Positions 45,530 through 57,170 of a stretch of 64,000 bases of DNA are shown one piece after another; within the stretch, counting starts at the first letter, position 1; the number at the start of each line of letters is the position of its first letter. Under the pieces are notes generated by a model that saw only the letters and a list, made by a program, of their open reading frames with translations, ran no database searches and was not told the DNA's origin. Made by a program: the position numbers and the translations under genes. Origin of the DNA: Rapana venosa (taxonomy: Eukaryota; Mollusca; Gastropoda; Neogastropoda; Muricidae); NCBI GenBank assembly GCA_028751875.1, contig CM054155.1, positions 11,055,649-11,119,648 on the forward strand, read 5' to 3'.

Positions 45530-48343
45530 ATCTATCTATCTGTCCCGTAGTCTGACGACCGTGGGGGCACCCTCAAAGACTCAGCAACCAGTTCCCTCCA
45601 TTCCTCTCTCTGTTCTGCCTTTCTCAGGGTTTTGTTGAGTTCTAGGCCTGTCCATTCACTGATGTTATCCTCCCAGCTCTTCCTTGGTCTGCCTCTTCTT
45701 CTTCCTCCTTGGACAGTGCCTTGCAAAACTGTCTTTGTAATTCCTTGGGATCTTGTGACATGCCCATACCACTTAAGTTTACGCTTTTTCACGATCGTTA
45801 GAAGGTTCTCATAGGGTCCAATGGTTTGCTGGATTCTGTTATGCACGCTTTCGTTGCTTATGTGGTTCTTTGTAGGAGATGCCAAGGAGTCTCCGAAAGC
45901 ATCTCATCTCCACTGCCTGTACTCTTTCTCTCCAAATCTGCAGTCAGGTCCATGATTCACAGGCATACAGAAATATGGATATGACAAGGGAGCGCATTAG
46001 TCTGATCTTGGAGATAAGTGAGATATTCTTGTCTCTCCATATGGTGTTTAGTTTTGACAAAGCTGTTATTGTCTGTGCAGTCCTGCATACTACTTCTGGC
46101 TTGGATCCTGGTCGGATACAATGGCTCCCAGGTACTTGAAGCTTTGAACTGTTTCCAGCTTCTGGTCATTAACCCTGATATCAGTGCTAATGCCGTTGGT
46201 GTTATTAGTCATCAGTTTGGTCTTCTCTGCACTGATTTCCATGCCGTAATTTTGGAGGCCTTATCCAAGTGTTCTGTTAGGCTGGCAAGCTCTTTTTCTG
46301 ATCCTGCTATTCCATCAATGTCATCTGCGAAGCGGAGGTTTGGATCGTTCTGCCACAATGCTGACTGATCCTTCATGATGTTCCAGTGCATCAGCCATGA
46401 TTCTCTCAAGGAAGATGTTGAAAAGAGTGGGTGAGAGTAGACAGCCCTGCCTTACTCCAACTGTTGTTCGAAACCATTCTCCAATTGTTGTTGTTGTAGT
46501 ACACTGCACTGGTGGCCTCGCTGTACAGCTGTTTGATGACTCTGATCAGGTTTGCATTGATGCTGTACAAATTCATGGTTGCCCACAAAGCTGCATGCCA
46601 CACCCTGTCAAATGCCTTCTTATAAATCGATAAATACGTGGTAAAGGTCTTGTTGATGTTGAAGGTACGCTCACATAGTATTCTGAGGTTGAATATCTGT
46701 TCTGTTGTGCTGCGCCCTGCTCTGAAACCTGCTTGTTCCTCAGCAATGATGGTCTCTGCTTGTGGCTTCAGTCTATTCAATATTATCTGCAGCATGACCT
46801 TGCTTGGGTGACATATGAGGCTGATTGTGCGGTAATTATGGCATTGTTGTAGATTTCCTTTCTTGGGGAGGGTGATGATGATGTGACTGCGTCCATGGTG
46901 TTGGCCATTTTCCTGTCTGCCAAGATCTTGTTGCAGATTCTTAGTAGGCGCTGATCATGGCTTCCCCTCCAGCTTGGACCAACTCAGCTGGAATGTTGTC
47001 AACCCCTGCTGACTTCCCCTTTTTCAGCGATCTGACTGCTGTTTCCACTTCTTCTCGGAGGATAGGGTGACTGTCTGTTGTCTTTGCTTTCGGGTACATT
47101 AAGGACTTCTGGATCTCCTGCGGTTCTATAGTTATACAGGTCGAGGCAGTATTCTGTCCATCTGTTCAGAATATCCTGGTCGTCAGTGAGACACTTCCCA
47201 TTTTGTCTTGGATTGTTAAACCTTTTCTCTGTTTCGTGCTAGTCAGGTCTTTCACAGCTGATATGCTTTCTTGCTATTGTTTTTCTTGATGTTCTCTTCA
47301 ATGTCTTGGCACTGTTCACCGATCCAATTCTCTTTTGCCTCCTTCATGGACTTCCTGATTCTTTTGTTGACTGCCCTATATTGTTCTGCTCTTTCTTTTG
47401 TTTCATTTTTCTTTTCTTCAGCTCTCTACGCTTGTCGCATAGTTGTAGGATGCTAGGTGTGACCATGGTTTTTTGACTGGTCGGCGTTTGCCAAGAAGCT
47501 CGTTTGCTGTTTCAGTCACTGCTGTATTGAAACTATTCGTCAGTGTATCTATGTCTGAGTCTATCACAGTGAGTGCTGCAAAACTTCCACCTATCCTTGC
47601 TTGAAAAATTTCTAATACCTCTGGGTCCTTCAGCTTCTCGAGGTCAAATTTGATCCTGATGTTGTTCCGCTTGTGGATTTTCTTTAGACGTAGTCGGAAA
47701 GTCATCATCACAAGATCATGATCACTCACTATGTCTGCTCCTGGAAAACTTCGTGTCTGTGCGATGTTAACGCTAGACTGAAACCGTCTTTTCACCATGA
47801 TGTAATCTATTTGGTTTGGTGTTCTCCATTTGGGCTATGCCATGTCCATTTTCTGGATTTCTTGTGTGGGCCAGTGTATTCACTACTGGAGGTGGTTGTT
47901 ACTGGCAAACTCCATGAGTCTCAAGCCTCTTTCATTGATTGGTTATTACAATGTGGCCCAACAACGCCCTCCCAGCCCTTTCCATGCATTTCTCCTACCT
48001 TGGCGTTCCATCGCCTTGCACAACGAGGATGTCTTTCTTGGGTGTTTGATTCAAACCTCTTGTAGCTGGTCATAAAATTCTTCTACGGCTTCATTTTGTG
48101 TATCTGATGTAGGGGCGTATCCCTGTACTACGTTATTTTAAAAAGGGGTTCCCCTCGGGGATGGTAATAAGTCTGCTGGACACAGGCTGACAGCTCATGA
48201 CGGTGTTCACGGTGTCTTTGTGAACGAGAAACCCCACGCCATGTTCATGTTTATCCTGTTTTCCACTGTAGTATAATTTGTGGTCTTCCTGGGTCGTTGT
48301 TTCTCCCATGTTTTTCCACCTGACTTCGCAGAGCCCAAGGATG
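45530..48343 (-). mobile_element. RTE-like LINE, ~2.8 kb, endonuclease + RT, inactivated
   Basis: Reading the minus strand: endonuclease pieces LGLCEVRWKNMGETTTQ, then GVGFLVHKDTVNTVM (48330-48200), and SDHDLVMMTFRLRLKK (near 47720) carrying the catalytic SDH. RT follows: EEQAGFRAGRSTTEQIFNLR (46740), AFDRVWHAALW (46605), GVRQGCLLSPTLFNIF (46450) and intact FADD (46330). The C-terminal region is NESVHNRIQQTIGPYENLLT, KLKWYGHVTRS and RRRGRPRKSWEDNISEWTGL, ending near 45535. Several frameshifts separate the blocks, and the first part of the endonuclease is missing (5' truncation). ORF2 of this group nicks DNA and primes reverse transcription at the target. Assignment to RTE is from the endonuclease style and is tentative. 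Confidence 0.88.
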
Positions 48344-48421
48344 TGCCATAATAATAATAATAATAATAATGTATGGAATTTATATAGCACTGAATCTTGT
48401 AAAGCAACAAATCAAATCGCT
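48344..48421 (-). mobile_element. retroposon 3' tail (family T1), right part of split tail
   Basis: (ATA)n then TGTATGGAATTTATATAGCA, CTGAATCTTGTAAAGCAACA, AATCAAATCGCTCAGA. The ATA run directly abuts the 5'-truncated end of the RTE-like LINE. Confidence 0.8.
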
Positions 48422-48436
48422 CAGATATTTTTTGTT

Positions 48437-48599
48437 TTTTAATCGAGGATAATGGAATAAGCACTCATGTGCTTTTTTACATCCAGCCCCCGTGTGTATG
48501 CGGTTTTGTAAATTTTGCCATCCGTTCCCACCGGCACACAATGGCCTACTCTTTCGAAAAGCGGAACAGGATTTAACGTGTGCGCAAGATGTTCTGCAT
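48437..48599 (-). mobile_element. tRNA-derived SINE, 5'-truncated
   Basis: Complement of the SINE 3' half: AATCGAGGATAATGGAATAA, ACATCCAGCCCCCGTGTGTA, CCACCGGCACACAATGGCCT and AGCGGAACAGGATTTAACGT, ending in GCAAGATGTTCTGCAT. It sits 5' of the T1 tail in the same orientation. Either the two form one composite retroposon or they are two separate insertions. Confidence 0.9.
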
Positions 48600-49770
48600 A
48601 AAAACATGTTAAATTTTTGGGCGTTATTCTGACTTCTAAATTGTCTTGGTATAATCATATCAGCTATATAATGAACAAAGCAAGGAGTTAAAATTTTCTA
48701 AAAATTGTGTGTAAACAACCTTTGGGGGAAGATACAAAATCACTTATATCTTTAGCTACTTCTTTAATGCGCTCAAGACTAACATGTGGACAAGAGGTGT
48801 TTTTCAGCGCACCAGGATACTTGCTGAATAGATTGCAAAGCGTAGACAGTAAAGCACTCAAGTTATCTCTTGGAGTTCCTTTCCATGCCTCTACTTTAGG
48901 CTCTGACAAGGAAGCAGGTGTGCTACCTCTTGACGAACACAGAGAATTCTGCGCTGCAAAGTATATTTTGAGATATTATTCAAATGGAAACTATTCACAA
49001 AAAGAAGTTGGCTTAAGATCTGACATAAACTTTGCTAAAGGAGCTAGGTCAATTGAATCACTGACATCTAGAAAGACGTTCACTTGGATTTGTTGAAAGG
49101 TTCTAAAGTTGATGAAAAGTTTTTGCTGTTATACCTTCTTTTTCAGCTGTCACTAAATGGGAAATGACTAAGCCAATATTTGACATAGGCCCTATGTCAT
49201 ACAAATCTATCAAAAAGTGAGTCACCTGGGATCATTCCTAATGAATGGGTGATAGAGCTGCGCCACAAGGAGCAGAAATGTTGAAGGATCACTTTTACTC
49301 AGTAGGCCCTATTCCCTTAAGACTTGCTAGATAGTTACGAACTTTTAAAGCATACTTTCTATGAAAAGACAATTAAAAGATAGCAAATAACTTATTGTTA
49401 ATACACTAAAAATTGCCTAAATTTTACAAATGTACGAAACACTAAACCTTTCTTTGCAAAGCTATCTATCTCTGCTTCCAGAAAATATTTCAAGCTTAGT
49501 TTATAGATTCCGTTTGAATGCTCTTTGCACAAAATACTGCATGAACATACTATGCATGTGCGAAAAACAAATTAGTGTCAGGCATCTGCTCACTCGCTGT
49601 CCTAGAATTAAAGAAATCATTTCTGTCACACTGAAAGATCCCTTATGTTTAGAATCATCTGTAACCCTTAAAAGCATCCTAAACAATGATATACTTCTCT
49701 GCAGAACTTATGAATGTCTGTTACACAGCCCAGTCAGTATCTTCCTGTGATCATCACTCTGTTTTAAAGT
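48600..49770 (+). mobile_element. Jockey-like LINE ORF2, 3' portion
   Basis: Continues the element at 44266-45460: KHVKFLGVILTSKLSWYNHI (48603), then an open stretch SLISLATSLMRSRLTCGQEV, LNRLQSVDSKALKLSLGVPF and HREFCAAKYILRYY (48740-48980). The last block is LVYRFRLNALCTKYCMNILC with CEKQISVRHLLTRCP (49495-49600), which resembles the Cys/His knuckle near the ORF2 C-terminus. The 107-codon frame at 49430-49750 ends in a plausible natural stop (TGA 49748). The 3' UTR runs to about 50075. Degraded segments lie at 49090-49430. Confidence 0.85.
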
Positions 49771-50049
49771 GAATCATTAATTTATGAAAAGTTCTGTTAA
49801 TCTCTCAAAATCCCCCCCCCCCCCCTATTTAGTGCAAATATCTAGGCCTACAGTGTTATGAATTAATGTAGGCCTACCCAAAGTCCAAACTTTTCGGCAT
49901 GTTACAGTATCTAATATTAGTTTAATTTTTGGAGATTTTTGTGTGACTTCTACTTGTTATTATGCTCGAGTGGTAGATTTAGATGTTCAAGAAGTTTACC
50001 CTATAGTCTATACTAAAAGCTGGACCCTCAGTTCATAACAGTTTGTTGT

Positions 50050-50078
50050 CCAAGTTATTTTATTTTCGCACGCGCGCG

Positions 50079-50141
<63 letters not shown>

Positions 50142-50151
50142 TCTCTCGTAT

Positions 50152-50188
<37 letters not shown>

Positions 50189-50223
50189 ACATGCACGCGC
50201 GCATATGATCACTCGCGCTCGCG

Positions 50224-50302
<79 letters not shown>

Positions 50303-50390
50303 GCACGCACCCACGCGCACGCATGCACGCACGCACACACACTCTGTCTGATATCACTTTTCGATGGAAGGATGTTAAACTGAAGAACTA
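50050..50390 (+). repeat. GCGC/(AC)n tract ending in a LINE 3'-terminal motif
   Basis: GC alternation (50071-50087), two long AC runs, then GCAC repeats to 50342. These are followed by TGATATCACTTTTCGATGGA, AGGATGTTAAACTGAAGAAC, TAACTAATAA, which looks like a LINE 3' end with a TAAC-type tail. Satellite resumes immediately afterwards. Confidence 0.8.
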
Positions 50391-50764
50391 ACTAATAACG
50401 CATCTAAACGCATCATATAACCGACACCTACACATGAAATAGCGCATCTAAACGCATCATATAATGAACCCCCACACGCACAGAATAACACATCATATAA
50501 CACACACCGACAGACATGGAATAATGCATCTAAATTTAAAGGCATCTAACGCATCTGAATACATCGTATAAACATACACGGGACACACACACACGACAAG
50601 CACACACACACACCACACACAACCAACACACACAGACACACACACACACACCACATCCCACACACACACAGAATAAACACATCAATAACACTGCCGACAG
50701 ACATGGCATAACGCACTAAAATTTAAACGCATTCTAAGACATCTGAATACATCCTGTAAACTGA

Positions 50765-50821
<57 letters not shown>

Positions 50822-51262
50822 CAACACACACACACACACACACACACACAACACACCCACACACACCACAAACATTAACACAACTAAACACCTAAAACAG
50901 AACACTGAAAAACGCGTCTAAACACACATAATATAACAGAACACCTAGCCTACACACATAGAATAACTCGTTTAATTAAACAAAATTATTACACCAAACA
51001 CATACAACACAGAATAAACGCATCGAAACACGTCATAGAACGGACACCTACAGGCACAGAATAATTACATCTAATCATATTACAGACACTGAATAAAAAT
51101 GTCTAAAAACACATCATGTAGGAGCCCACACCTACACACATAGAATAACTCGTTCCTAAACACTACAAACGCACGATCTATAACATAGAATTACTCATCC
51201 CAACAAATCATTACAACCGACAACTACACTCACGGAATAAACGCTTCTAAACACATCATATG
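50391..51262 (+). repeat. satellite block 2 (degenerate) with internal (AC)n
   Basis: ACGCATCTAAACGCATCATA, TAACCGACACCTACAC and GAATAACACATC units, with AC runs at 50580-50650 and 50763-50860. Unit order and variants parallel those at 57180-57990, including AATAGCGCATCTAAACGCAT followed by ATCATATAATGAACACCC-like sequence. Confidence 0.88.
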
Positions 51263-51739
51263 AAGCCAACCAAAGTCAAAAACAGAAATCAACAAAACAG
51301 CTTTTTTTTTTTCCGAAAACAAATAAACAAAAAGTCAAACTCTTAATCCATTCAGCTAAGACAAGACTACTACTCTTTCCCCAAGTTCTCTGTGCTACAA
51401 CCATAAAAACCTTTTTTTTCCCTCCCCCCCCAATCTCCTTGGATCTGCAAAACCAACTCCCTAGCCTACCACCGGCACACCCTGTCTGAAAATCCATCCG
51501 ATCTTTTCTGCCTTCTTTTCAGACCAAGTTTCGAAACATACGCTCACAATGGATCAGACTCAATTCCAGCCTGTGCTTAATCCTGATCCCCAGTTCACTG
51601 GCACTACCTCTCTTTTCCTTCCCATCCCCACAAGTGAAAAAGAAATTCATACAATTCAGAAGGAAATGGCTATAAAATCAGGACCTTTGATCCCATACCT
51701 GCTCCTGTTTTCTCAACCATGCCTTCCACAAACTTGCAC
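51263..51739 (-). other. probable 3' UTR of the following minus-strand LINE
   Basis: Non-repetitive sequence between the satellite edge and the C-terminal ORF2 remnant. The local frames have no domain. No clear poly-A or short-repeat tail is seen. Confidence 0.45.
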
Positions 51740-54730
51740 CTTCTTCAATTCCCGGTCCTGGTCCTTGCTGACATCGACGATCATGGCTCTCCATTCTTCC
51801 CAGCTTCTCGGTCCCTCTCATGAGCTCATGTTGGTACACTCTTTATTCGTTGCGAATTTGTTTTAAGGCTGTCGTGAAATTTGTGCGTTGTCTTCCTCTG
51901 CTCTTGTTTCCACAGATTTTTTGCCATCCATAACAGTTTCTCTAGTCCGTCAGCCCCTGATTAATGGCCGAAAAATTTAGATGTCTTTTCTCTGATGTGT
52001 GTTTGAGAAGGGATCTCGTGTACCCAACCATTTCCATTACTTCTGCATTAGTTTTTCTTTTTGTCCATGAGAGTTTCATGATTCTCTCACCCGGATGAAC
52101 CACATTTCCACTGCATTCTAGTCGCTGTTCAGGTGTCCTTTGGCTAGGGTCCACACTCACATCCGTACAGAAGAATGGACCATACGTAGGCCCTCAAACA
52201 TGGATCTTTGTCTTGAGGCTTATCTTACTGTTGGTAAAAAAAAAGGCATTTCATGTTGTTTAAAAGTTGCCTTTAGATTGACCGTGCTTCTCTTCTTGAT
52301 TTCTGTGTCACTATTGCCATCCGGGTGATAGTACAACTAAGGTATTTAAAAGTTGTTTTTACTGTCTATTTCTCTCTCCTTTACAAGACTATTTTGCATT
52401 TGTGTATAACAGCTTTTCGAGATCACCATGCATTCTGTCAATTCTTGCATTGAGCTGTAATCCTTTCCTTTCGCTTTCGTCCAGTTACTGTTGTTAAAAT
52501 CTTTTGCATTTTTTTATCTTCAAGTCGGCGATAAGGACTGTTCATCTGCATACTCAAGGTTGTTGATGTTGTGGCCACCCTACACTAATTCCCTCATATT
52601 CTCAATATTTCGTAGAATTATTTTTCAACTATATTACTAAAAATTAAATCAGGCGAGAGACACGCAGTCCCTGCTCACACCACCCCTGCAGATTGGTCTA
52701 CTATTGACTGATGTCATTGTCGACTCTAATGGCTGCCTCCTGTTTTAATTTCTTTTTTAGTATTTCCCCCCAATACATATGTTATTTGAGGACTCAAGTA
52801 TCATACCCATCGAAGTATAGCCCTGCCAAGAATATCAACAAGTCGGAGTGTCGTACTTTGTCGACCGCTTTGATTAGTCAATGAGCAGAGGTACAGGTCT
52901 TTCTGGACCTCGTGGATCTTTCATGAGTTTTCAATGCGAAGATTGCATTTCTGGTGCCTTGGTCTGCCATGAATCCAGAATTGCGTTCTGATATATCTGG
53001 AGTATTTTATTTCTCATTCTCTTCATGAGTCATTCCGTAAAAAGAACTTTGGTGAGGTGACTCATCAGGCTGATTGTACGATGTTTGGTCACATTCAGCT
53101 GTACCCATTTCTAGGGATCGCAATGTAGATGACTTCTTCAATCGGTCGGAATCTCTCCCGTGTCCTATATATTGTTTATAGTTTTGTGCCTGCCTTTAAT
53201 TCCCACTTCATCCAGGCTGTTATCCAATTCGATTGGGATATCATCAAGTCCTGCGCCGTACCACACTTTTTCATCTTGCTGAGTGCATTCTCACATCGTC
53301 CCTTCCATGATTATGTGGCCATCTTCGTTGCTAATATGAGGAGGGGGAACCTCTGTCGGCGTGGTATAAGGGGGACTCTCGATGTATTCTGACCACCTTC
53401 AAAATAACTTCTTTTTTCCATGAGTATATCTCCGATCTCTCGACTTTATACAACCTGTTTTTGCAGATGATTCTTTCCTGTCACATCTTTTAATTTTTTC
53501 ATGCATAAGTTTGCTATCAAAATCTGCATTTTATTTCAATTTCCTTGCACTGCATATTGATCCATTCTTCCTTGGCTTCATTACACTTTTCTTAACCAGT
53601 TTGTCGAGCTCTTTATACTTCTTTACAACTACTTTTTTGCCCTTTCTCCTGTTTTCCATTAGGTTAAAATCTTGGAGCCATGCCACTTCTTATGTTCCTT
53701 TCTATTTATGACTGGTAAAATTCCTTTTGCTACGTTGCTGATGCTATCTTTCATCCTCTGCCATTTTTCCTCTGTAGTGGTGATTGATCTAGGCCATCGA
53801 ATTTGGTTGCTAACTTATGATCCTTGTATTTTTCTTTGTATTCTTTGTCATTGTTAGCAGTATCATTTGCCATTTTTGGTGTTCTACACTCTTTTTGCTT
53901 TTGACAACTTTTTCAATTTTTAGTCGCATTGTCCCGATACCTGGGACAAAGATCACTTCCACAGTCCTGCACCTGGGCATGGACTTACTAAGATGTTATA
54001 GAGTTACGGAATGCGTCTTTGAATCAGGATGTATCTATTTGATTCCTTGTTCTGTCGTCCCCCCCCAGAAGGGCGTTTTCATGTCCAGCATCTTCTTGGA
54101 TGGTTTTCAAACATGTGATCATGACAGCCCAAGCTTTTGTTTCCTTGCACCATTCCGTGACCGCTCTCCTCTTTCATTTCTCACATCCTATTTCCAAAGG
54201 GCCCAAACTGTGTTTCATCTTTCCCTTTCCTGACCTTTGAATTGAGGTCAACCCATTATATTCGATATCTTGAGCTTCCTTGCTTCATTGCCGTTTCGAT
54301 ATTTTCATAAACTCCTCAATTTCCTGCGTCATCTTTATCAGCTGTTGTTGCATATACTTGTACTATTCCAATGTCGAAAGGTGTGCCCTTAAGTTTTACT
54401 ATCAGGACTCTGTCATTTACAGTCCAGAAAACCTTTGATGGTCATTGAGGTTTCCTTGACTAGAATCATGCCAACACCTTTCTGTGTTGATCTCCTTCCT
54501 GAGTAAAGAATGGAGTTAGTTTGTCATGTTATGCGCCTGCACTTTTCCATCTCACTTCTGAAAGTCCTAGTATATTAAAGTTCATTCTTTCCATTTCTTG
54601 TTTGAGATTTTCCAATTTTCCTTTTTGTAGCATAGTCCGTACGTTCCATGTACCCATTCTGAGAGGTTTTCTGATGCGGACAGTCGCTGGATGACGATCG
54701 AGGGTTACCTGTCGCACATAATCCACCCTA
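51740..54730 (-). mobile_element. second RTE-like LINE, ~3 kb, near full length but degenerate
   Basis: The minus strand starts with LRMGTWNVRTMLQKGKLENL and NILGLSEVRWKSAG (54660-54535), the usual N-terminus of an apurinic-type endonuclease in RTE-like ORFs. RT follows in pieces: SNHRTISLMSH-like near 53070, GFMADQGTRNAIFALKT near 52950, TVKTTFKYLS near 52350, LRAYVWSILLYGCECGP near 52180. The C-terminal block is RIMKLSWTKRKTNAEVMEMV with RSLLKHTSEKRHLNF (52090-51965), and near 51770 IVDVSKDQDREL. Many frameshifts are present. It differs from the element at 45530-48343 in its C-terminal block, so it is a different family. Confidence 0.8.
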
Positions 54731-55150
54731 CCGAGCACCCTTGCACCTATTATCACTAAAATAGTAAACTCATCTCTTGTGTCAGGAAATTTTCCATCAG
54801 CTCTTAAAACCGCAATAGTCACACCTCTACTGAAAAAGCACGACCTCGATCCCAACATTCTGAAGAATCATAGACCTGTCTCAAACCTACCTATTGTCCT
54901 TTAAAGTACTAGAAAAAATTGTTCTCAAACAGCTCAACAGTCACCTTTCAGTCCAATGATCTCCTATCCCCTATTCAAATCTGCCTATCGCCCCAACCAC
55001 AGCACCGAAACCACCGAGTCCACACTATGGGATACACTTCAACTTGCTTCTGCATGCAGGAAAAATCTCCCTCCTCACTCCTTCTTGACTTACTGCAGTC
55101 TTTGATACATAGGATCACATCATTTCTTCCTTTCTTCGCCTCCAAAATAC
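54731..55150 (+). mobile_element. CR1/L2-like LINE ORF2, first RT part (interrupted)
   Basis: SGNFPSALKTAIVTPLLKKH and DLDPNILKNHRPVSNLPIVL (54783-54900) are the fingers motifs of CR1/L2 RT. LNSHLSVQ-like, SAYRPNHSTETTES (54970-55020) and LLDLLQSL-like sequence follow. It breaks off at TCCAAAATAC (55141-55150). The second half begins at 55846. One frameshift occurs near 54903 and others later. Confidence 0.87.
55141..55150 (+). repeat. target-site duplication, left copy
   Basis: TCCAAAATAC, identical to 55836-55845. The pair brackets the 685-bp minus-strand LINE fragment. Confidence 0.9.
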
Positions 55151-55835
55151 ATCATCATCATCAACATGCCTTTGGCCTATGGCACGTTAGGGCACAACAA
55201 ATGTTCTCCACTCCTGTCTGTCCTGGGCCAGCTTCGAATGGTTCCCCAGGTATATTGGAAGGTCTTCAGCCTCTGGTTCGACAGTCCCGACGCCAAGTGT
55301 TCTTGGGGTCCGGTCCCTCGATTGCGTTTTCCCCTCTGGGTGTCGCAGTGGAGGCTTGTTCGGGCGATGTTTTCCCTGTTCCTCGACGGCAGATATGCCC
55401 CTATCCCATAGTCCATCGCCTATGCATGATGATGGGGTGTCCATAGCTTTCCTGATGCAACGGGCAAAAAGTTCTTGGTTGGAGATGGTCTCTAGGCAGA
55501 AGATGCGCAAGATTTCGTTCTGAGAATCCTTCGTGTGGAAAGTGTATAGTTTGTCGAGGTCACTCTCAGTCATCCTCCAGCACTCCGACCGTACAAAACG
55601 GGTGGAAAGTAACACAGCTGTGTATAGTCTAAGTTTGTTCCTGGTGCTGTACTGGACGATTTCCCACACATGTTCAGATTTCAGTAAGGCATTTCTTGCT
55701 TTGCTAATCCGGTTCTTAATGTCGCTGCCTGCTCCGCCGTCCATGCTTAACAGTCAGTGCTCCGAGGTACGTGAACCTCTCAGTTGTTGGTAAATCTTCC
55801 TCCATTCACTGTGACCAGTGAGGGGTTCTGAACGT
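55151..55835 (-). mobile_element. 5'-truncated RTE-like LINE inserted into a CR1/L2-like LINE
   Basis: On the minus strand an open frame (55744-55187) begins MDGGAGSDIKNRISKARNAL. It contains LRLYTAVLLSTRFVRSECWR, ISNQELFARCI and a degraded RR.KWRWIGHT-like stretch (SCIGDGLWDRG), then ends with LAQDRQEW. This corresponds to the post-RT C-terminal region of RTE-like ORF2, where DGGxxxDIxxRIxKA is characteristic. The 3' end is a (GAT)n tail at 55151-55163. The insertion is bounded by the 10-bp duplication TCCAAAATAC. The RT domain itself is absent. Confidence 0.9.
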
Positions 55836-55845
55836 TCCAAAATAC
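55836..55845 (+). repeat. target-site duplication, right copy
   Basis: TCCAAAATAC, identical to 55141-55150. Confidence 0.9.
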
Positions 55846-56830
55846 GTTTGGTATTAATGGCACAGCCCTCACCTGGTTTACTTCATACCTCACAGACCGA
55901 TTCCAGAAAGTCATTGTAAACAAAATTCAACCAAAACCTGTAAAAATGGTATGTGGAGTCCCACAGGGATCAGTCCTGGACCTGTTTTCTCTTACTCCTC
56001 TATACTGCTTCCACTCTCACATATTATATTTAAATAACCACCATATTGACATCATTTTCTATGCCGAGGATACTCAGCTTCATGCAGTGATACTGTTGAA
56101 AACTTGCATACCCACTGACAAATAAGTCCGACTGCCTCAAGACATTCAAACTGGATACGAGAACAATACAACTTAATATGCTGATAAAACCGAATCCATG
56201 CTCATAGGACCCAACATAAACTTCCTCTATCGCAAAAACTTCATAGAATTCGGCAATACGTCAGTTCCTTTGTTCCACTCTGTGGAGTATTAGGAGTAGT
56301 TCTTGACAACACACTCTCGATGAAAAAATTCACCCCATGACCTGCCATTCTGCTACACAATTACTGCGCATAAGCACGATTCATCAAGTATCTGTCCACT
56401 GATGCAACTTCAAGCCTTGTCACATCTCTCATTCTCTCACTTTTTTAGACTGACTGTAATTCTCTTTTGGCTGGCCTACCAGCATCATCTATCCTCTCTC
56501 TTCAATGCATACAAGAAACTCTGCACTCGACTGGTCCTAATAAAGAAAAAATCTGAACACATCACTCCTCTTCTGCGATCTCTTCACAGCTAACTATCTC
56601 ACAAAGACCTGGAGAATAAGGATCAATACCCTCTGTTTCAAATGTCTCCACAAATCGCACCCAATCAGTAACTGTCTTCACCTGTACACTCCATCCCGTT
56701 CCCTTCGTTCGACCGCAGATAACTTGTGCTTTCGAACACAACCACTGGTGGCCGCGCTCATTTCTCTGTTTCTGGTCCATCCACCTGCATGACCACCCTC
56801 TTCACTTCGCCAAAACCAACACTTGATACC
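55846..56830 (+). mobile_element. CR1/L2-like LINE ORF2, second part
   Basis: Resumes the element cut at 55150: FGINGTALTWFTSYLTDR (55848), GVPQGSVL (motif B, near 55955), and FYAEDTQL (motif C, near 56058; the first D of YADD is now E). KTESMLIG (56190) and FNAYKKLCTRLVL with SEHITPLLRSLHS (56500-56590) follow. Near 56730 the C-terminal region degenerates. Stops and frameshifts are frequent. The order of motifs is normal for CR1/L2, and no endonuclease part is present upstream. Confidence 0.87.
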
Positions 56831-56936
56831 ATTCAAATCCAGGCCTCAAAACCCTTATTTCCTACATGAGACATTTTCCCCTCATATCTTTCTCCTAATT
56901 TTCAACAGCAATCCTTCCCCTCCTAAGTGTGTATCG

Positions 56937-57040
56937 CGAGTGTGGTGTGGTGTGTGTGTGTGTGTGTGTGTGTTGTGTGTTGTGTGTGTGTGTGGCGTGC
57001 GCATGTGTGTGTGGGCGTGCGCATGTGCGTGCACGCACAT
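56937..57040. repeat. (GT)n with GTGC interruptions
   Basis: GT microsatellite with GCGCATGTG segments, next to a T1 tail. Confidence 0.93.
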
Positions 57041-57107
57041 GGGATTTGTAATCTTTGTTCATATAGTTAAAGGAGAAGTTGCATGCATGTAAATGTTGAG
57101 TGCAAGC

Positions 57108-57170
57108 GCTTCGATTTGTTTGCTTTTTACAAGATTCAGCGCTATATAAATTCCATATATTATTATTATT
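57108..57170 (+). mobile_element. retroposon 3' tail (family T1)
   Basis: GCGCTTCGATTTGTTTGCTT, TTTACAAGATTCAGCGCTAT, ATAAATTCCATATATTATTA. Satellite resumes directly after the ATT repeat. Confidence 0.8.

Noticed and set aside
45632..46633. short plus-strand frames within the RTE-like LINE as genes
   Set aside because: They are antisense shadows of the minus-strand RT and C-terminal coding regions.
53129..54233. plus-strand frames of 60-138 codons between 53.1 and 54.2 kb as hydrophobic membrane proteins
   Set aside because: The opposite strand carries decayed RTE-like RT/endonuclease sequence; the apparent hydrophobicity comes from T-rich antisense DNA.
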